Source of the DNA: a bacterium
GTDB lineage: Bacteria; Bacillota; Clostridia; Oscillospirales; Oscillospiraceae
Assembly: GCA_004560305.1 (NCBI GenBank)
Contig: SFVI01000002.1
Coordinates: 87,852-151,851, forward strand
Reading direction: 5' to 3'
Length of the DNA stretch: 64,000 nucleotides
Part shown: positions 7,858 to 15,335 of the stretch, in pieces
Numbering within the stretch: position 1 is the stretch's first letter
Layout: every line of letters begins with the position of its first letter
Made by a program: the position numbers and the translations under genes
The notes under the pieces: generated by a model
The model's input: only the letters and a program-made list of their open reading frames with translations
Databases searched by the model: none
What the model was told of the DNA's origin: nothing

Positions 7858-8271
7858 CTGCCTAATATCAAGAGCGGAGCGGGAGAAGCCAGGTTGATCC
7901 TTTCTGCGCTGCTGGTGTGGTCGGTCTCGGCCCTGGCGCTGCTATGTGTAACGGCATTCGCGCTGACAAAGCTGAGCGCCGGGGAGGGGGCCATGGGCTA
8001 CATCAGTTCGGCGCTGAGTTTTTTGACGGCGGTCTGCGCCGGCGCTTCTGTCGGAAAATACAGCAGCGGCGGGGTGATCTATCCGGCCCTGCTGACAGCA
8101 GCAGTGCTGACCACCGCGCTGCTGACCATCGGCTTCATTGTGGAGGGCAGCGCCATCCAGTCGGCGGGGGTGCTGAGTGTGGTTAGCTTTTCCTTCACAG
8201 GCTGCGCCTTCGGGGCGGTGCTTTTCGGGGGAAAGAAACGGAAAAATTACAAACAACGTTACAGAAAATAA
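7855..8271 (+). CDS. small four-helix membrane protein (TIGR04086-like)
   Basis: A 138-residue protein with four hydrophobic helices (about 15-37, 47-65, 75-93, 102-122) and a strongly basic C-terminal tail (KKRKNYKQRYRK). Proteins of this size and layout (TIGR04086 family) are commonly encoded next to yajC in Clostridia, which is the main basis of my call. Function is unknown. The start is uncertain: the TTG at 7855 lies in the terminator T run of yajC, while an in-frame TTG at 7894 is preceded by GGGAG eight bases away and may be the true start. Confidence 0.65.
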   Translation: MLPNIKSGAGEARLILSALLVWSVSALALLCVTAFALTKLSAGEGAMGYISSALSFLTAVCAGASVGKYSSGGVIYPALLTAAVLTTALLTIGFIVEGSAIQSAGVLSVVSFSFTGCAFGAVLFGGKKRKNYKQRYRK

Positions 8272-8402
8272 TTGACATAATTAAAGCCAATAATATAGAC
8301 AAAACAACTCAAATTTGATACAATACAGAAAAAATAAAAGACAAGCTAAAAACAAGAGTTGACATAAACAAAAAATTTTTTTGTTATTTTCGAAAAAAGG
8401 AC

Positions 8403-8431
8403 TTGATTATTTTGCAAAATTGTAATATATT
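8403..8431 (+). promoter_or_regulatory. probable promoter for membrane protein gene
   Basis: -35 TTGATT (8403-8408), 17-bp spacer, -10 TATATT (8426-8431). The whole 186-bp gap (8272-8457) is strikingly AT-rich, with two further TTGACA-like boxes (8275, 8358). A small perfect hairpin TCGATT/AATCGA (about 8442-8458) lies just after the expected transcription start. Confidence 0.5.
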
Positions 8432-8493
8432 GTTACCACAGTCGATTATGTCAATCGATGCGTTATTTTCTCCGTGTCGCTCAGCCGGTACCC

Positions 8494-8997
8494 ATGAGTA
8501 CTAAGGAAGGGGCGGACAGCGGCAGAGCCTACGGCTCCCCGGCGGTGATTTTTTTCAGCTTCATCTGCTCGGCCCTCATGGCCCTGCTGTATTTCAGCGG
8601 CAGGGGCTTTGCCGTGATGCCCAGCGTGGGGCAGGTGGTACAGTGCCTGCTGATCCTGCTGCTGTTGACGGCGGCCTATTCCGGCTCATACCGGGGCGGC
8701 TTGTTTCTGCCGCTGAACACGGTGCTGATGGGGCTTGTGTGTGCCGGGGCCCTCTGCCTGGTGGCAGAAGGAATCAGGGAAGAAAGCGTGACCCAGCTTT
8801 ATTTGCTGCCGGTGCTTCTGCTGCTGGTGCCGCTGCATTTCGTGATGAGCGTTTCCGGCATGCAGGCGGCGGCCTTGCTGCGCTGTGCCCTGCGCCGGAC
8901 GCCGGAAGCGGAAAAGGGCTTGCAGGCGCAAAATATTATGATGCTGCTGGCATTTGCGGCTTCGGTCGGCGCCACAGGGTACATCATATTGAAATAG
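8494..8997 (+). CDS. uncharacterised integral membrane protein
   Basis: A 167-residue (ATG 8494) or 179-residue (ATG 8458) protein with five predicted membrane helices: about residues 17-38, 48-67, 74-96, 103-123 and 148-166 of the shorter form. It has no motif I recognise. Neither candidate start has a convincing ribosome binding site; I chose the second because the first lies within the hairpin just after the presumed transcription start. It ends 30 bp before the recombinase gene, which has its own good ribosome binding site. Unknown function; it may be co-transcribed with xerD. Confidence 0.6.
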   Translation: MSTKEGADSGRAYGSPAVIFFSFICSALMALLYFSGRGFAVMPSVGQVVQCLLILLLLTAAYSGSYRGGLFLPLNTVLMGLVCAGALCLVAEGIREESVTQLYLLPVLLLLVPLHFVMSVSGMQAAALLRCALRRTPEAEKGLQAQNIMMLLAFAASVGATGYIILK

Positions 8998-9027
8998 ATC
9001 ATTCTGAGGAGAAAGGAGGGCTTTGCA

Positions 9028-9918
9028 ATGCAGAATCAGGAATGCCTGGACATTTTTGAAAAGTACCTGAGAGAAGAAAAGAAAGCATCGGCAAATACCC
9101 TCAGTTCATATTTGAGAGATATCCGGCAGCTGGGAGAGTATCTTGAGGAGCACTCCGAGCACGGGATCATTGACGCTGACGAGGAGGACCTGAGCGGCTA
9201 CATAGGGATGCTGCGCGCCAACGGCAAATCCGTGGCCACAGTGTCCAGAAGCATAGCGTCCATCAAGTGTTTGTATTCTTACCTCTGCATCAAGCAGCTG
9301 GTAAAGACCAACCCGGCGCTGGGTCTGGTGCCGGACAAGAGCACGCAGAAGCTGCCGCAGATCCTGACCAGCAAGGAAGTGGAGCTGCTGCTGGAACAGC
9401 CCCAGTGCGTAGACGCCAAGGGCTACCGGGACAGGGCCATGCTGGAGCTGCTTTATGCCACGGGTATTCGGGTCAGCGAGCTGATTGACCTGAACATCGG
9501 CGATGTGAACCTGAGCGCCGGCGTTATCCGCTGCCACAGCAGAAACAAAGAGCGGTTCATCCCCATGTACAGCGCTGCCGTCAAGGCCCTGAGCGAGTAT
9601 ATCACCCTGGTGCGGCCCCAGATGATCGCCTCCCCGGAGGAACAGTCCCTGTTCGTGAACGTCAGCGGAGACCGTATGTCCAGGCAGGGCTTCTGGAAGA
9701 TCGTGAAGTACTACCAGAAGAAGGCGGGGATCGAGAAGGACATCACGCCCCACACACTGCGCCACTCCTTTGCGGCGCATCTGCTGGAAAACGGCGCGGA
9801 TATCCACGCCATCCAGGAGATGCTGGGCCATGCGGACATTTCTTCCACCCATATGTACGCCCAGCTGGTGAAAAAGCAGCTGAAGGATGTGTACAACAAG
9901 GCCCATCCCAGGGCATGA
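9028..9918 (+). CDS. xerD: tyrosine recombinase, XerD/XerC type
   Basis: A site-specific recombinase of the kind that resolves chromosome dimers at dif. The 296-residue length and two-domain form (SAM-like core-binding domain 1-90, catalytic domain 110-290) are those of XerC/XerD. All catalytic residues are present: Arg148 (TGIRVSEL), Lys174, His242 and Arg245 (HTLRHSF), His268 (GHADISST) and nucleophile Tyr277. AAGGAGG lies nine bases upstream. There are no phage genes around it, so a housekeeping Xer role is more likely than an integrase role. Whether it is the XerC or XerD partner is not certain. Confidence 0.85.
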   Translation: MQNQECLDIFEKYLREEKKASANTLSSYLRDIRQLGEYLEEHSEHGIIDADEEDLSGYIGMLRANGKSVATVSRSIASIKCLYSYLCIKQLVKTNPALGLVPDKSTQKLPQILTSKEVELLLEQPQCVDAKGYRDRAMLELLYATGIRVSELIDLNIGDVNLSAGVIRCHSRNKERFIPMYSAAVKALSEYITLVRPQMIASPEEQSLFVNVSGDRMSRQGFWKIVKYYQKKAGIEKDITPHTLRHSFAAHLLENGADIHAIQEMLGHADISSTHMYAQLVKKQLKDVYNKAHPRA

Positions 9919-9940
9919 GCTGCATATAGAATCGTAATCG

Positions 9941-9973
9941 TAAAAAACCAGGCTGCAAAGCCTGGTTTTTCTG
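9941..9973 (+). terminator. terminator after xerD
   Basis: Perfect 12-bp stem AAAAACCAGGCT (9943-9954) with four-base loop and complement ending in TTTTT (9959-9970). Confidence 0.88.
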
Positions 9974-10165
9974 TCTGCCAGAGAAGGGCACGCTCTCTTT
10001 GTAAAACAGATCGCATTATGTGCATATTGTCACATTTCATGCGTATTCTGTGTGGATTTATACACTTATGCACAAATTGACAAAATATAGTTTTAATAGA
10101 AAACACACTTGTTTTTTTGCCGCAGACGGATTATCATTGTATGTGTGTGGAAGGAGGCGGAGAAA

Positions 10166-10603
10166 ATGCTGGATAATTATCTCATTATTCATAAGAGCAT
10201 CCTGCCGGAGTATTACGAAAAGGTGCTGGAGGCCCGGCGCCTGCTGGAGGACGGCAAGGTCCATGAGGTGAGCCAGGCGGTCAAGCAGGTGGGCATATCC
10301 CGGAGCACATACTATAAATACAAGGATTTCATTCTGGAGCCTACGGATATTGCCGGGGGCAGGAAAGCCGTGCTGTCCATGGTGCTTACCCATGAGCAGG
10401 GCGTCCTCAGCGCGCTGCTGGCCCGCATTTCCCAGGCCGGCAGCAATGTGCTGACCATCACCCAAAGTCTGCCCATCCGGGGCAAGGCCAGCGTCACCAT
10501 ATCCCTGGACATCAGCGAAATGTCCTGCACAATGACGGAGCTTATGCAGAAGATCGAGCACAGCTCCGGCGTGGAGCAGGCCCGTCTGGTGGCCGTGGAG
10601 TGA
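10166..10603 (+). CDS. ACT-domain protein, UPF0735/PheB family
   Basis: A 145-residue cytoplasmic protein. The N-terminal third contains a helix-turn-helix-like stretch (HEVSQAVKQVGISRSTYYKYKD, shown only in part) and the C-terminal half (about 70-145) is an ACT domain, which usually binds an amino acid. The family (UPF0735, PheB in Bacillus) is often linked to amino acid metabolism; its function is not settled. AAGGAGGCGG ends five bases before the ATG. It sits 38 bp before the UPF0597 lyase gene with no terminator between, so it may sense an amino acid and affect that gene, which is inference. The 200-bp gap upstream is AT-rich with no promoter I can assert. Confidence 0.82.
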   Translation: MLDNYLIIHKSILPEYYEKVLEARRLLEDGKVHEVSQAVKQVGISRSTYYKYKDFILEPTDIAGGRKAVLSMVLTHEQGVLSALLARISQAGSNVLTITQSLPIRGKASVTISLDISEMSCTMTELMQKIEHSSGVEQARLVAVE

Positions 10604-10641
10604 TAAGCAACATAATATAGTTTACATAACGGAGGAACACT

Positions 10642-11922
10642 ATGAAAAGAACAGACAATGAATACAAAAACTATGTATCTATCCTCAATGAGGAGCTGCT
10701 TCCCGCCATGGGCTGCACTGAGCCGGTGGCGGTGGCCTATGCCGCGGCCAAGGGCCGGGAGGTACTTGGATGCCTGCCGGAGCGATGTACACTCTATGTC
10801 AGCGGCAACATCATCAAGAACGTAAAGAGCGTCGTTGTGCCCAACACCGGAGGGCTCAAGGGCCTGAAAGCTGCCGCCGCCGCTGGCATAGTCGTGGGGA
10901 AAGCGGAGCTTCAGATGAGCGTGGTGGCCGAGACAAAGCCGGAGGAGATCCCCGGCATACAGAAGTACATCGATGAGCACGAGATCCAGATCGGCCGTAA
11001 AGAGGGCGACAGCGCCCTGTATATTGAAGTGCTCCTGGAGGGGGAAGGGCACGGCTCCCGTGTCATCATCAGCGATTTTCATACCAACATCATTCTGATC
11101 GAGAAGGATGGACAGGTGATTTTTGAGAAGGAGCCGGAACAACGGGCAAGCTTTGCTTCCGACCACAGCCTGATGAGCCTGGAGAGCATGTGGGACTTCA
11201 TCAACACCGTGGAGCTGGAGGATATCAGCGCCCTGCTGGACAGCCAGATCAGCTGCAACAGCGCTATTTCCCAGGAAGGGCTGGACAATCCCTGGGGTGC
11301 CCAGATCGGCCGCATCCTGCTCAGCTCCGCCACCGATACCAAGACCAGGGCTATGGCTCGTGCCGCCGCCGGCTCCGACGCCCGGATGAGCGGCTGTGAA
11401 AAGCCGGTGATCATTGTGGGCGGCAGCGGCAACCAGGGGCTGACCGTTACCATGCCGGTGCTGGAATATGCCGAGCGCCTGGGCAGCAGCCGGGAGCAGG
11501 TGTACCGGGCACTGGCCCTGGCAAATCTGATGGCCGTGTATCTGAAGAAGGACATCGGCCGCCTGTCTGCCTACTGCACCGCCGTAACTGCCGGGGTAGG
11601 CGCGGGCTGCGCCGTGGCCTATCTGGACGGCGGCAGCCTGGAGGCCATACGTCAGACCATCGTCAACGACCTGGCGGTGCTCTCCGGCATGTTCTGTGAC
11701 GGGGCCAAGCCCTCCTGCGCCGCCAAGGTGGCAAACTCCGTCAGCGCGGGCATCATGGGCTATGAGATGTACAAAAACGGCCAGAGCTTCAACGGCGGCG
11801 ACGGCTTCCTGCAAGACTCTGCCGATGACACCATCGACGTGGTGGCGGAGCTGGCCCGGGAGGGTATGGCTGAGACGGAGGAGAAGATCCTGAACATCAT
11901 GGTTTCCACCTCAAACGAATAA
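10642..11922 (+). CDS. UPF0597 / CdsB-like 4Fe-4S serine or cysteine lyase
   Basis: A 426-residue protein of the UPF0597 family, which includes the L-cysteine desulfidase CdsB and resembles the beta/alpha parts of iron-sulfur L-serine dehydratase. MGCTEP gives Cys25, the presumed catalytic acid/base position. Three more cysteines, 312, 352 and 359, have the 40- and 7-residue spacing that I recall for the cluster ligands of the archaeal enzyme (282, 322, 329). That pattern supports a working 4Fe-4S eliminase that releases ammonia (and sulfide if cysteine is the substrate) and pyruvate. GGAGG stands eight bases before the ATG. The upstream ACT-domain gene fits amino acid control. The substrate is not proven. 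Confidence 0.8.
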   Translation: MKRTDNEYKNYVSILNEELLPAMGCTEPVAVAYAAAKGREVLGCLPERCTLYVSGNIIKNVKSVVVPNTGGLKGLKAAAAAGIVVGKAELQMSVVAETKPEEIPGIQKYIDEHEIQIGRKEGDSALYIEVLLEGEGHGSRVIISDFHTNIILIEKDGQVIFEKEPEQRASFASDHSLMSLESMWDFINTVELEDISALLDSQISCNSAISQEGLDNPWGAQIGRILLSSATDTKTRAMARAAAGSDARMSGCEKPVIIVGGSGNQGLTVTMPVLEYAERLGSSREQVYRALALANLMAVYLKKDIGRLSAYCTAVTAGVGAGCAVAYLDGGSLEAIRQTIVNDLAVLSGMFCDGAKPSCAAKVANSVSAGIMGYEMYKNGQSFNGGDGFLQDSADDTIDVVAELAREGMAETEEKILNIMVSTSNE

Positions 11923-11965
11923 GAAAAACTGTCCTGCGTGAAGGAAATCACGCAGGACAGTTTTT
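11923..11965 (+). terminator. terminator copy 1 of an exact 43-bp repeat
   Basis: Perfect 18-bp stem starting AAAAACTGTCCTGCGTGA with a six-base loop and a T run, immediately after the UPF0597 stop. The identical 43 bp recurs at 12174-12216. Confidence 0.85.
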
Positions 11966-12173
11966 GAGGGTGTCAAAAAACGATGCTTTACGCGTCGAAG
12001 ATAGAGCAGCGGGGGTGCGCGAGGGGGTTAAGACCCGCCTCGCGTTCCAATACCCCGCCGAAGAAAAGCCTTGAAAATCAAGGCTTTTCGGGCGAAGCAG
12101 CATTTTGATTTTATCAAAATGCTCGGCGGTTGAAGCGGTCAAAAAAGTCCAACAAGGACTTTTTTGACAAGCT
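11966..12173. repeat. palindrome-rich element between two terminator copies
   Basis: These 208 bp hold no gene. They begin GAGGGTGTCAAAAAA and end with TTTTTTGACAAGCT, giving near-terminal inverted TGTCAAAAAA repeats, and contain several perfect hairpins: AAAAGCCTTG/CAAGGCTTTT (about 12074-12098), AGCATTTTGA/TCAAAATGCT (about 12100-12125) and AAAAAAGTCC/GGACTTTTTT (about 12140-12164). A GC-rich part with GGGGGTGCGCGAGG lies in the middle. The structure suggests a small non-autonomous repeat (MITE-like) inserted at, or duplicated with, the terminator. No transposase is present. Confidence 0.6.
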
Positions 12174-12216
12174 GAAAAACTGTCCTGCGTGAAGGAAATC
12201 ACGCAGGACAGTTTTT
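12174..12216 (-). terminator. terminator copy 2 of the 43-bp repeat
   Basis: Identical to 11923-11965 over 43 bp. Being a perfect palindrome it can terminate transcription of the convergent minus-strand gene that ends at 12232. Confidence 0.8.
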
Positions 12217-12231
12217 ATAATACACAGGGGA

Positions 12232-12972
12232 TCAGGCCAGCTCAGCCAGCTCCCGGTCAAGATCGTGGCCCAACTCCCGATAGCGAAGGATCAGAAAGAC
12301 TGCGGAGGCGAAGATGCTGGGCGGGATGCCGCCGCCCATGTCGGCAATGGCTTTGGCCCAGATGGCCATTGCCTCATCGCTGCGCTGGAAGGCGAAGAAG
12401 TTCTCCTCCTTGTCGGGAAAGGCGCTTTGAATGTAGAGCTGAAAATTCTCCCACAGCTCATCCACCTTGTAGATCAGGGGGAGATATTTCATGAAATAGG
12501 GGATGGGGCTGTACTGCTCCAGACTGGCGGGCCCTTCCGGCTCCTCCTCCATGTCCAGCCCCCGGCAGTATTCTTCCAGCATATCCTTATAGCCCAGCAT
12601 ATCAAACTCTTCCGCCGTCTCCGGGGAGGCCTGGCTGAGCCACTGGTCGATCTCTTTTTTCAGCTTGACCCACTCCCTGTCGCTGTGGGGCTGCTCCATC
12701 AACTGGCAGTAATGCTTCAGCAGGGGGTGCCTGGCGTCATACAGCTGTTCCTCTCTGGCCTCTGCCTTGCTTACCGCGTCATTGAGGGCTTTCAGTTTGC
12801 CCTTCCAGCGTTTATGCGCTTCCTTTTTGGCTTTTTTCGGCTCCGCACCCAGCAGGTCAATGAAGCACTCCTGCAAGCTGCCCAAAAGCTCCTCCACGGC
12901 CTCCTGTTCCATATTTTCCAGCGCATCACACTGGGCCACCAGCGCGTCAATGGTTTTGATGATCTCGTCCAT
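12232..12972 (-). CDS. uncharacterised 246-aa cytoplasmic protein
   Basis: No family recognised. The protein is highly charged and mostly helical, with acidic stretches (ENMEQEAVEELLGS near the start) followed by a lysine-rich coiled-coil-like region (AEPKKAKKEAHKRWKGKLK, about 43-61). It has no signal peptide or clear membrane span; a weakly hydrophobic C-terminal stretch (PPSIFASAVFLILRY) could be a buried helix. The start at 12972 follows GGGAGGAC with good spacing; a 13-residue upstream extension lacks a binding site. It has its own promoter and faces gluQRS divergently. Function unknown. Confidence 0.7.
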   Translation of the reverse strand: MDEIIKTIDALVAQCDALENMEQEAVEELLGSLQECFIDLLGAEPKKAKKEAHKRWKGKLKALNDAVSKAEAREEQLYDARHPLLKHYCQLMEQPHSDREWVKLKKEIDQWLSQASPETAEEFDMLGYKDMLEEYCRGLDMEEEPEGPASLEQYSPIPYFMKYLPLIYKVDELWENFQLYIQSAFPDKEENFFAFQRSDEAMAIWAKAIADMGGGIPPSIFASAVFLILRYRELGHDLDRELAELA

Positions 12973-12999
12973 GCTTGTCCTCCCGGCTGTTTTTTGACC

Positions 13000-13028
13000 A
13001 GTGTACCACATCCGGCTCTTTTTTTCAA
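13000..13028 (-). promoter_or_regulatory. promoter for the 246-aa protein gene
   Basis: Minus strand: -35 TTGAAA (13023-13028), 17-bp spacer, -10 TACACT (13000-13005). Confidence 0.6.
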
Positions 13029-13082
13029 AGAAATCTTTTCCCGGCGGGGCAGGGATAAATCGGAAGAACTGCCCCGTGCCTA

Positions 13083-13111
13083 TTTACCCGGGGTGGAAAA
13101 CGCGGTATAAT
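13083..13111 (+). promoter_or_regulatory. promoter for gluQRS
   Basis: -35 TTTACC (13083-13088), 17-bp spacer, perfect -10 TATAAT (13106-13111). Confidence 0.65.
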
Positions 13112-13144
13112 CAGCAAAACAGAATTGCAGGGAGATTGTGAATT

Positions 13145-14077
13145 ATGTCAACCGAAACAACAGGCCGCTTTGCCCCCAGCCCCAGCGGCAAAATGCACCT
13201 GGGCAACGCCTTTTCCTGCCTGCTGGCCTGGCTTTCCGCCCGATCTACAGGCGGGCGCATCATCCTGCGGCATGAGGACCTGGACCCGGCCCGCTGCCGC
13301 CGGGAGTATGCCAACCAGATCGAGGATGACCTGCGCTGGCTGGGCCTGGATTGGGATGAAGGCGGCAGTCAGGGCGGCAGCCAGTATTATCAAAGCTGCC
13401 GGAGAGAAATTTATCAGCATTATCTGGCTGTGCTGGAGGAAAAGGGACTGGTTTATCCCTGCTTCTGCACCCGGGCGGACCTGCACGCCGCCTCTGCGCC
13501 CCACGCCGCGGACGGTACCCCCATCTATTCCGGGGCCTGCCGGGAACTCAGCCCCCGGCAGCGGCGGGAGCGGGCCCTGCTTCGCAGCCCGGCCCTGCGG
13601 GCCCGGGTGCCGGCGGAGACGGTCAGCTTCCGGGATGGGCTTCAGGGGCTGTACAGCGTCCAGTTGGAGAAGGACTGCGGTGACTTTATCCTCCGCCGCT
13701 CTGACGGGGTATTCGCCTATCAGCTGGCGGTGGTGGTGGATGATGGCCTGATGGGGGTGAACCAGGTGGTGCGGGGCCGGGACCTGCTGTCCTCCACCCC
13801 ATGGCAGCTGTGGCTCCAGGAACAGCTGGGGTTTCAACAGCCGGAATACTGCCATGTGCCGCTGCTGGTGGCGGCGGAGGGCAGGCGGCTCTCCAAGCGG
13901 GATGGGGACATGGACCTGGGGGCCATCCGCGCTTCCGGCGTCAGCCCCCAGAGCCTTGTGGGCAGGCTGGCCTTCCTGGCCGGGATCATCGACCGGGAGG
14001 AGCCGGTGACGCCGGAGGAGCTGATCCCCCTCTTTCGCTGGGAGAACATCAGGAAAGAGAATATTGTTGTAAAGTAA
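13145..14077 (+). CDS. gluQRS: glutamyl-queuosine tRNA(Asp) synthetase
   Basis: GluQRS is a shortened glutamyl-tRNA synthetase that attaches glutamate to queuosine at position 34 of tRNA-Asp. The 310-residue protein has the class I catalytic core: the HIGH-like motif as PSGKMHLGNA (12-21), HEDLDPAR, a zinc site with CFC (about 111-113) and YSGAC further on, the VVRGRDLL stretch and the KMSKS-like RRLSKRDG near 250. It lacks the C-terminal anticodon-binding domain of GltX, which fits the length. It is not next to queA-tgt but belongs to the same modification. GGGAG lies about ten bases before the ATG. True GltX is not in the window. Confidence 0.9.
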   Translation: MSTETTGRFAPSPSGKMHLGNAFSCLLAWLSARSTGGRIILRHEDLDPARCRREYANQIEDDLRWLGLDWDEGGSQGGSQYYQSCRREIYQHYLAVLEEKGLVYPCFCTRADLHAASAPHAADGTPIYSGACRELSPRQRRERALLRSPALRARVPAETVSFRDGLQGLYSVQLEKDCGDFILRRSDGVFAYQLAVVVDDGLMGVNQVVRGRDLLSSTPWQLWLQEQLGFQQPEYCHVPLLVAAEGRRLSKRDGDMDLGAIRASGVSPQSLVGRLAFLAGIIDREEPVTPEELIPLFRWENIRKENIVVK

Positions 14078-14079
14078 AG

Positions 14080-14125
14080 CACGCCCCGCTGCCGGCAGAT
14101 CGCCGGCAGCGGGGCGCGGTTTTGG
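14080..14125 (+). terminator. GC-rich terminator after gluQRS
   Basis: A 15-bp perfect stem CGCCCCGCTGCCGGC (14082-14096) with five-base loop and complement (14102-14116), then GGTTTTGG. The T run is short, but the stem is very stable. Confidence 0.75.
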
Positions 14126-14142
14126 TTCGGCTTTGCGCTTGC

Positions 14143-14334
14143 TCATTCCAGGGGCGCGCTGGGGATAATGATGGCGGCGATGATATAGGCCAGGATGCCG
14201 CTGCCGCCCAGGGCGCAGAAAACCACCCAGGCCAGGCGCACGATGGTGGGGTCAACGCCGAAATATTCGGCGATCCCGCCGCAGACGCCCTCCAGCATTT
14301 TGTTGGTATTGGATTTATAAAGCTTTTTGCTCAT
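14143..14334 (-). CDS. PspC-domain membrane protein
   Basis: A 63-residue PspC-like protein. The domain shows KLYKS at the start, then MLEGVCGGIAEYFGVDPTIVRL (residues about 13-34, shown in pieces), then one transmembrane helix (about 36-58) and a short tail. In proteobacteria PspC senses envelope stress; in Firmicutes short stand-alone PspC proteins are common with unclear roles. The ATG at 14334 follows AAGGGG with seven-base spacing; a longer upstream reading has no binding site. A TATAAT on the minus strand (14377-14382) is a likely -10 box, though I see no good -35. Confidence 0.88.
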   Translation of the reverse strand: MSKKLYKSNTNKMLEGVCGGIAEYFGVDPTIVRLAWVVFCALGGSGILAYIIAAIIIPSAPLE

Positions 14335-14453
14335 GGCTGTTTCCCCTTCAAATCTGTTTTTGTTTTGTATGGCTGTATTATAACCGGGAATTGCTCCGAC
14401 TGATAGGCGCAATTTGAAGGAGAATGTGTCTTTTTTACAGATGCCCGGCCGGC

Positions 14454-15125
14454 TCACAGCTCACGGTACTTTGCCATGGTGACCTTGAACAGCTCCTGAG
14501 CAGTGGGCGGGGTGTAAGTGATGGCGTTGGCCCCGGCCTCAATGGTGGCAGCGATGCTGTCATTGCTCTTGCTGCCGGAGGCGATGATGGGTACCTCCGG
14601 GTATTCACTTCGGATCTTCCGCACAATGTCCGCGGTGGCGGGGCCGCCGGCCACGTTGATGATGGAGGCTCCGGCCTCCAGCCGCCGGGCGATGTTGGTC
14701 TCCTCATTTACCACGGTGATGATCACGGGGATATCCACCGCCTTGGCCACTGCCGTCAGATTCAGGTCTGTGATGGGAGCGTTGAGCACCACGCCCATGG
14801 CGCCCTGACTCTCCACATCCTTGGCAAGGCCGATGGTGCGCAGCCCCTTAGTGGTGCCGCCGCCCACGCCGCAGAACACCGGCACATAGGCGGCCTTGAT
14901 GATGGCGTCGCTGATGGCCTGCTGAGGGGTGAAGGGGTAGACGGCAAAGACGGCGTCCGCGTCACAGTTGCGGATGATGGCCAGGTCCGTGGTAAAGACC
15001 AGGGATTTGATGCGCCGGCCGTTGACAACAATGCCGCTGGCTTCATAGCAGGCCTCCGGCATTTTCAGAATCCCGTGGCGCAGACTGCTCTCCACCTTGG
15101 GGACGGGGGCTCGGTTGTTTTCCAT
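14454..15125 (-). CDS. TIM-barrel protein of unknown specificity
   Basis: A 223-residue soluble protein that reads as a phosphate-binding (beta/alpha)8 barrel. It has Gly-rich turns (CGVGGGTTKGL near 93, INVAGGPATADI near 165) and the C-terminal signature IIASGSKS-NDSIAATIEAGANAITYTPP, like the phosphate site of ThiE, PcrB or HisA-type barrels. Near-identical proteins in Clostridia are annotated only as 'hydrolase' as far as I recall, so no reaction should be assigned. GAGGAGG lies nine bases before the ATG at 15125. It is a single gene between PspC and the divergent deacetylase. Confidence 0.65.
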   Translation of the reverse strand: MENNRAPVPKVESSLRHGILKMPEACYEASGIVVNGRRIKSLVFTTDLAIIRNCDADAVFAVYPFTPQQAISDAIIKAAYVPVFCGVGGGTTKGLRTIGLAKDVESQGAMGVVLNAPITDLNLTAVAKAVDIPVIITVVNEETNIARRLEAGASIINVAGGPATADIVRKIRSEYPEVPIIASGSKSNDSIAATIEAGANAITYTPPTAQELFKVTMAKYREL

Positions 15126-15335
15126 GGATACTGCCTCCTCATATGATTTTTGCTGCATTATACCGATTCAGATTCAAGGGAAGATAAACAAAATGTGAAT
15201 TGGCGGAAAACAAAAGGATCACACGATCTGCAATAGCATTGACCCGGCAGCTTTTGCCGCAGGATTGGCCAAGTGTGTCGCTTCGTTTGGTTAATAATTC
15301 CATGCGGCTTGTCATAGGATGTACCAAAAGGAGTG

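Noticed and set aside
9028..9918. Phage or ICE integrase
   Set aside because: Length and motifs are of Xer recombinases, and no phage or conjugation genes or att repeats surround it.
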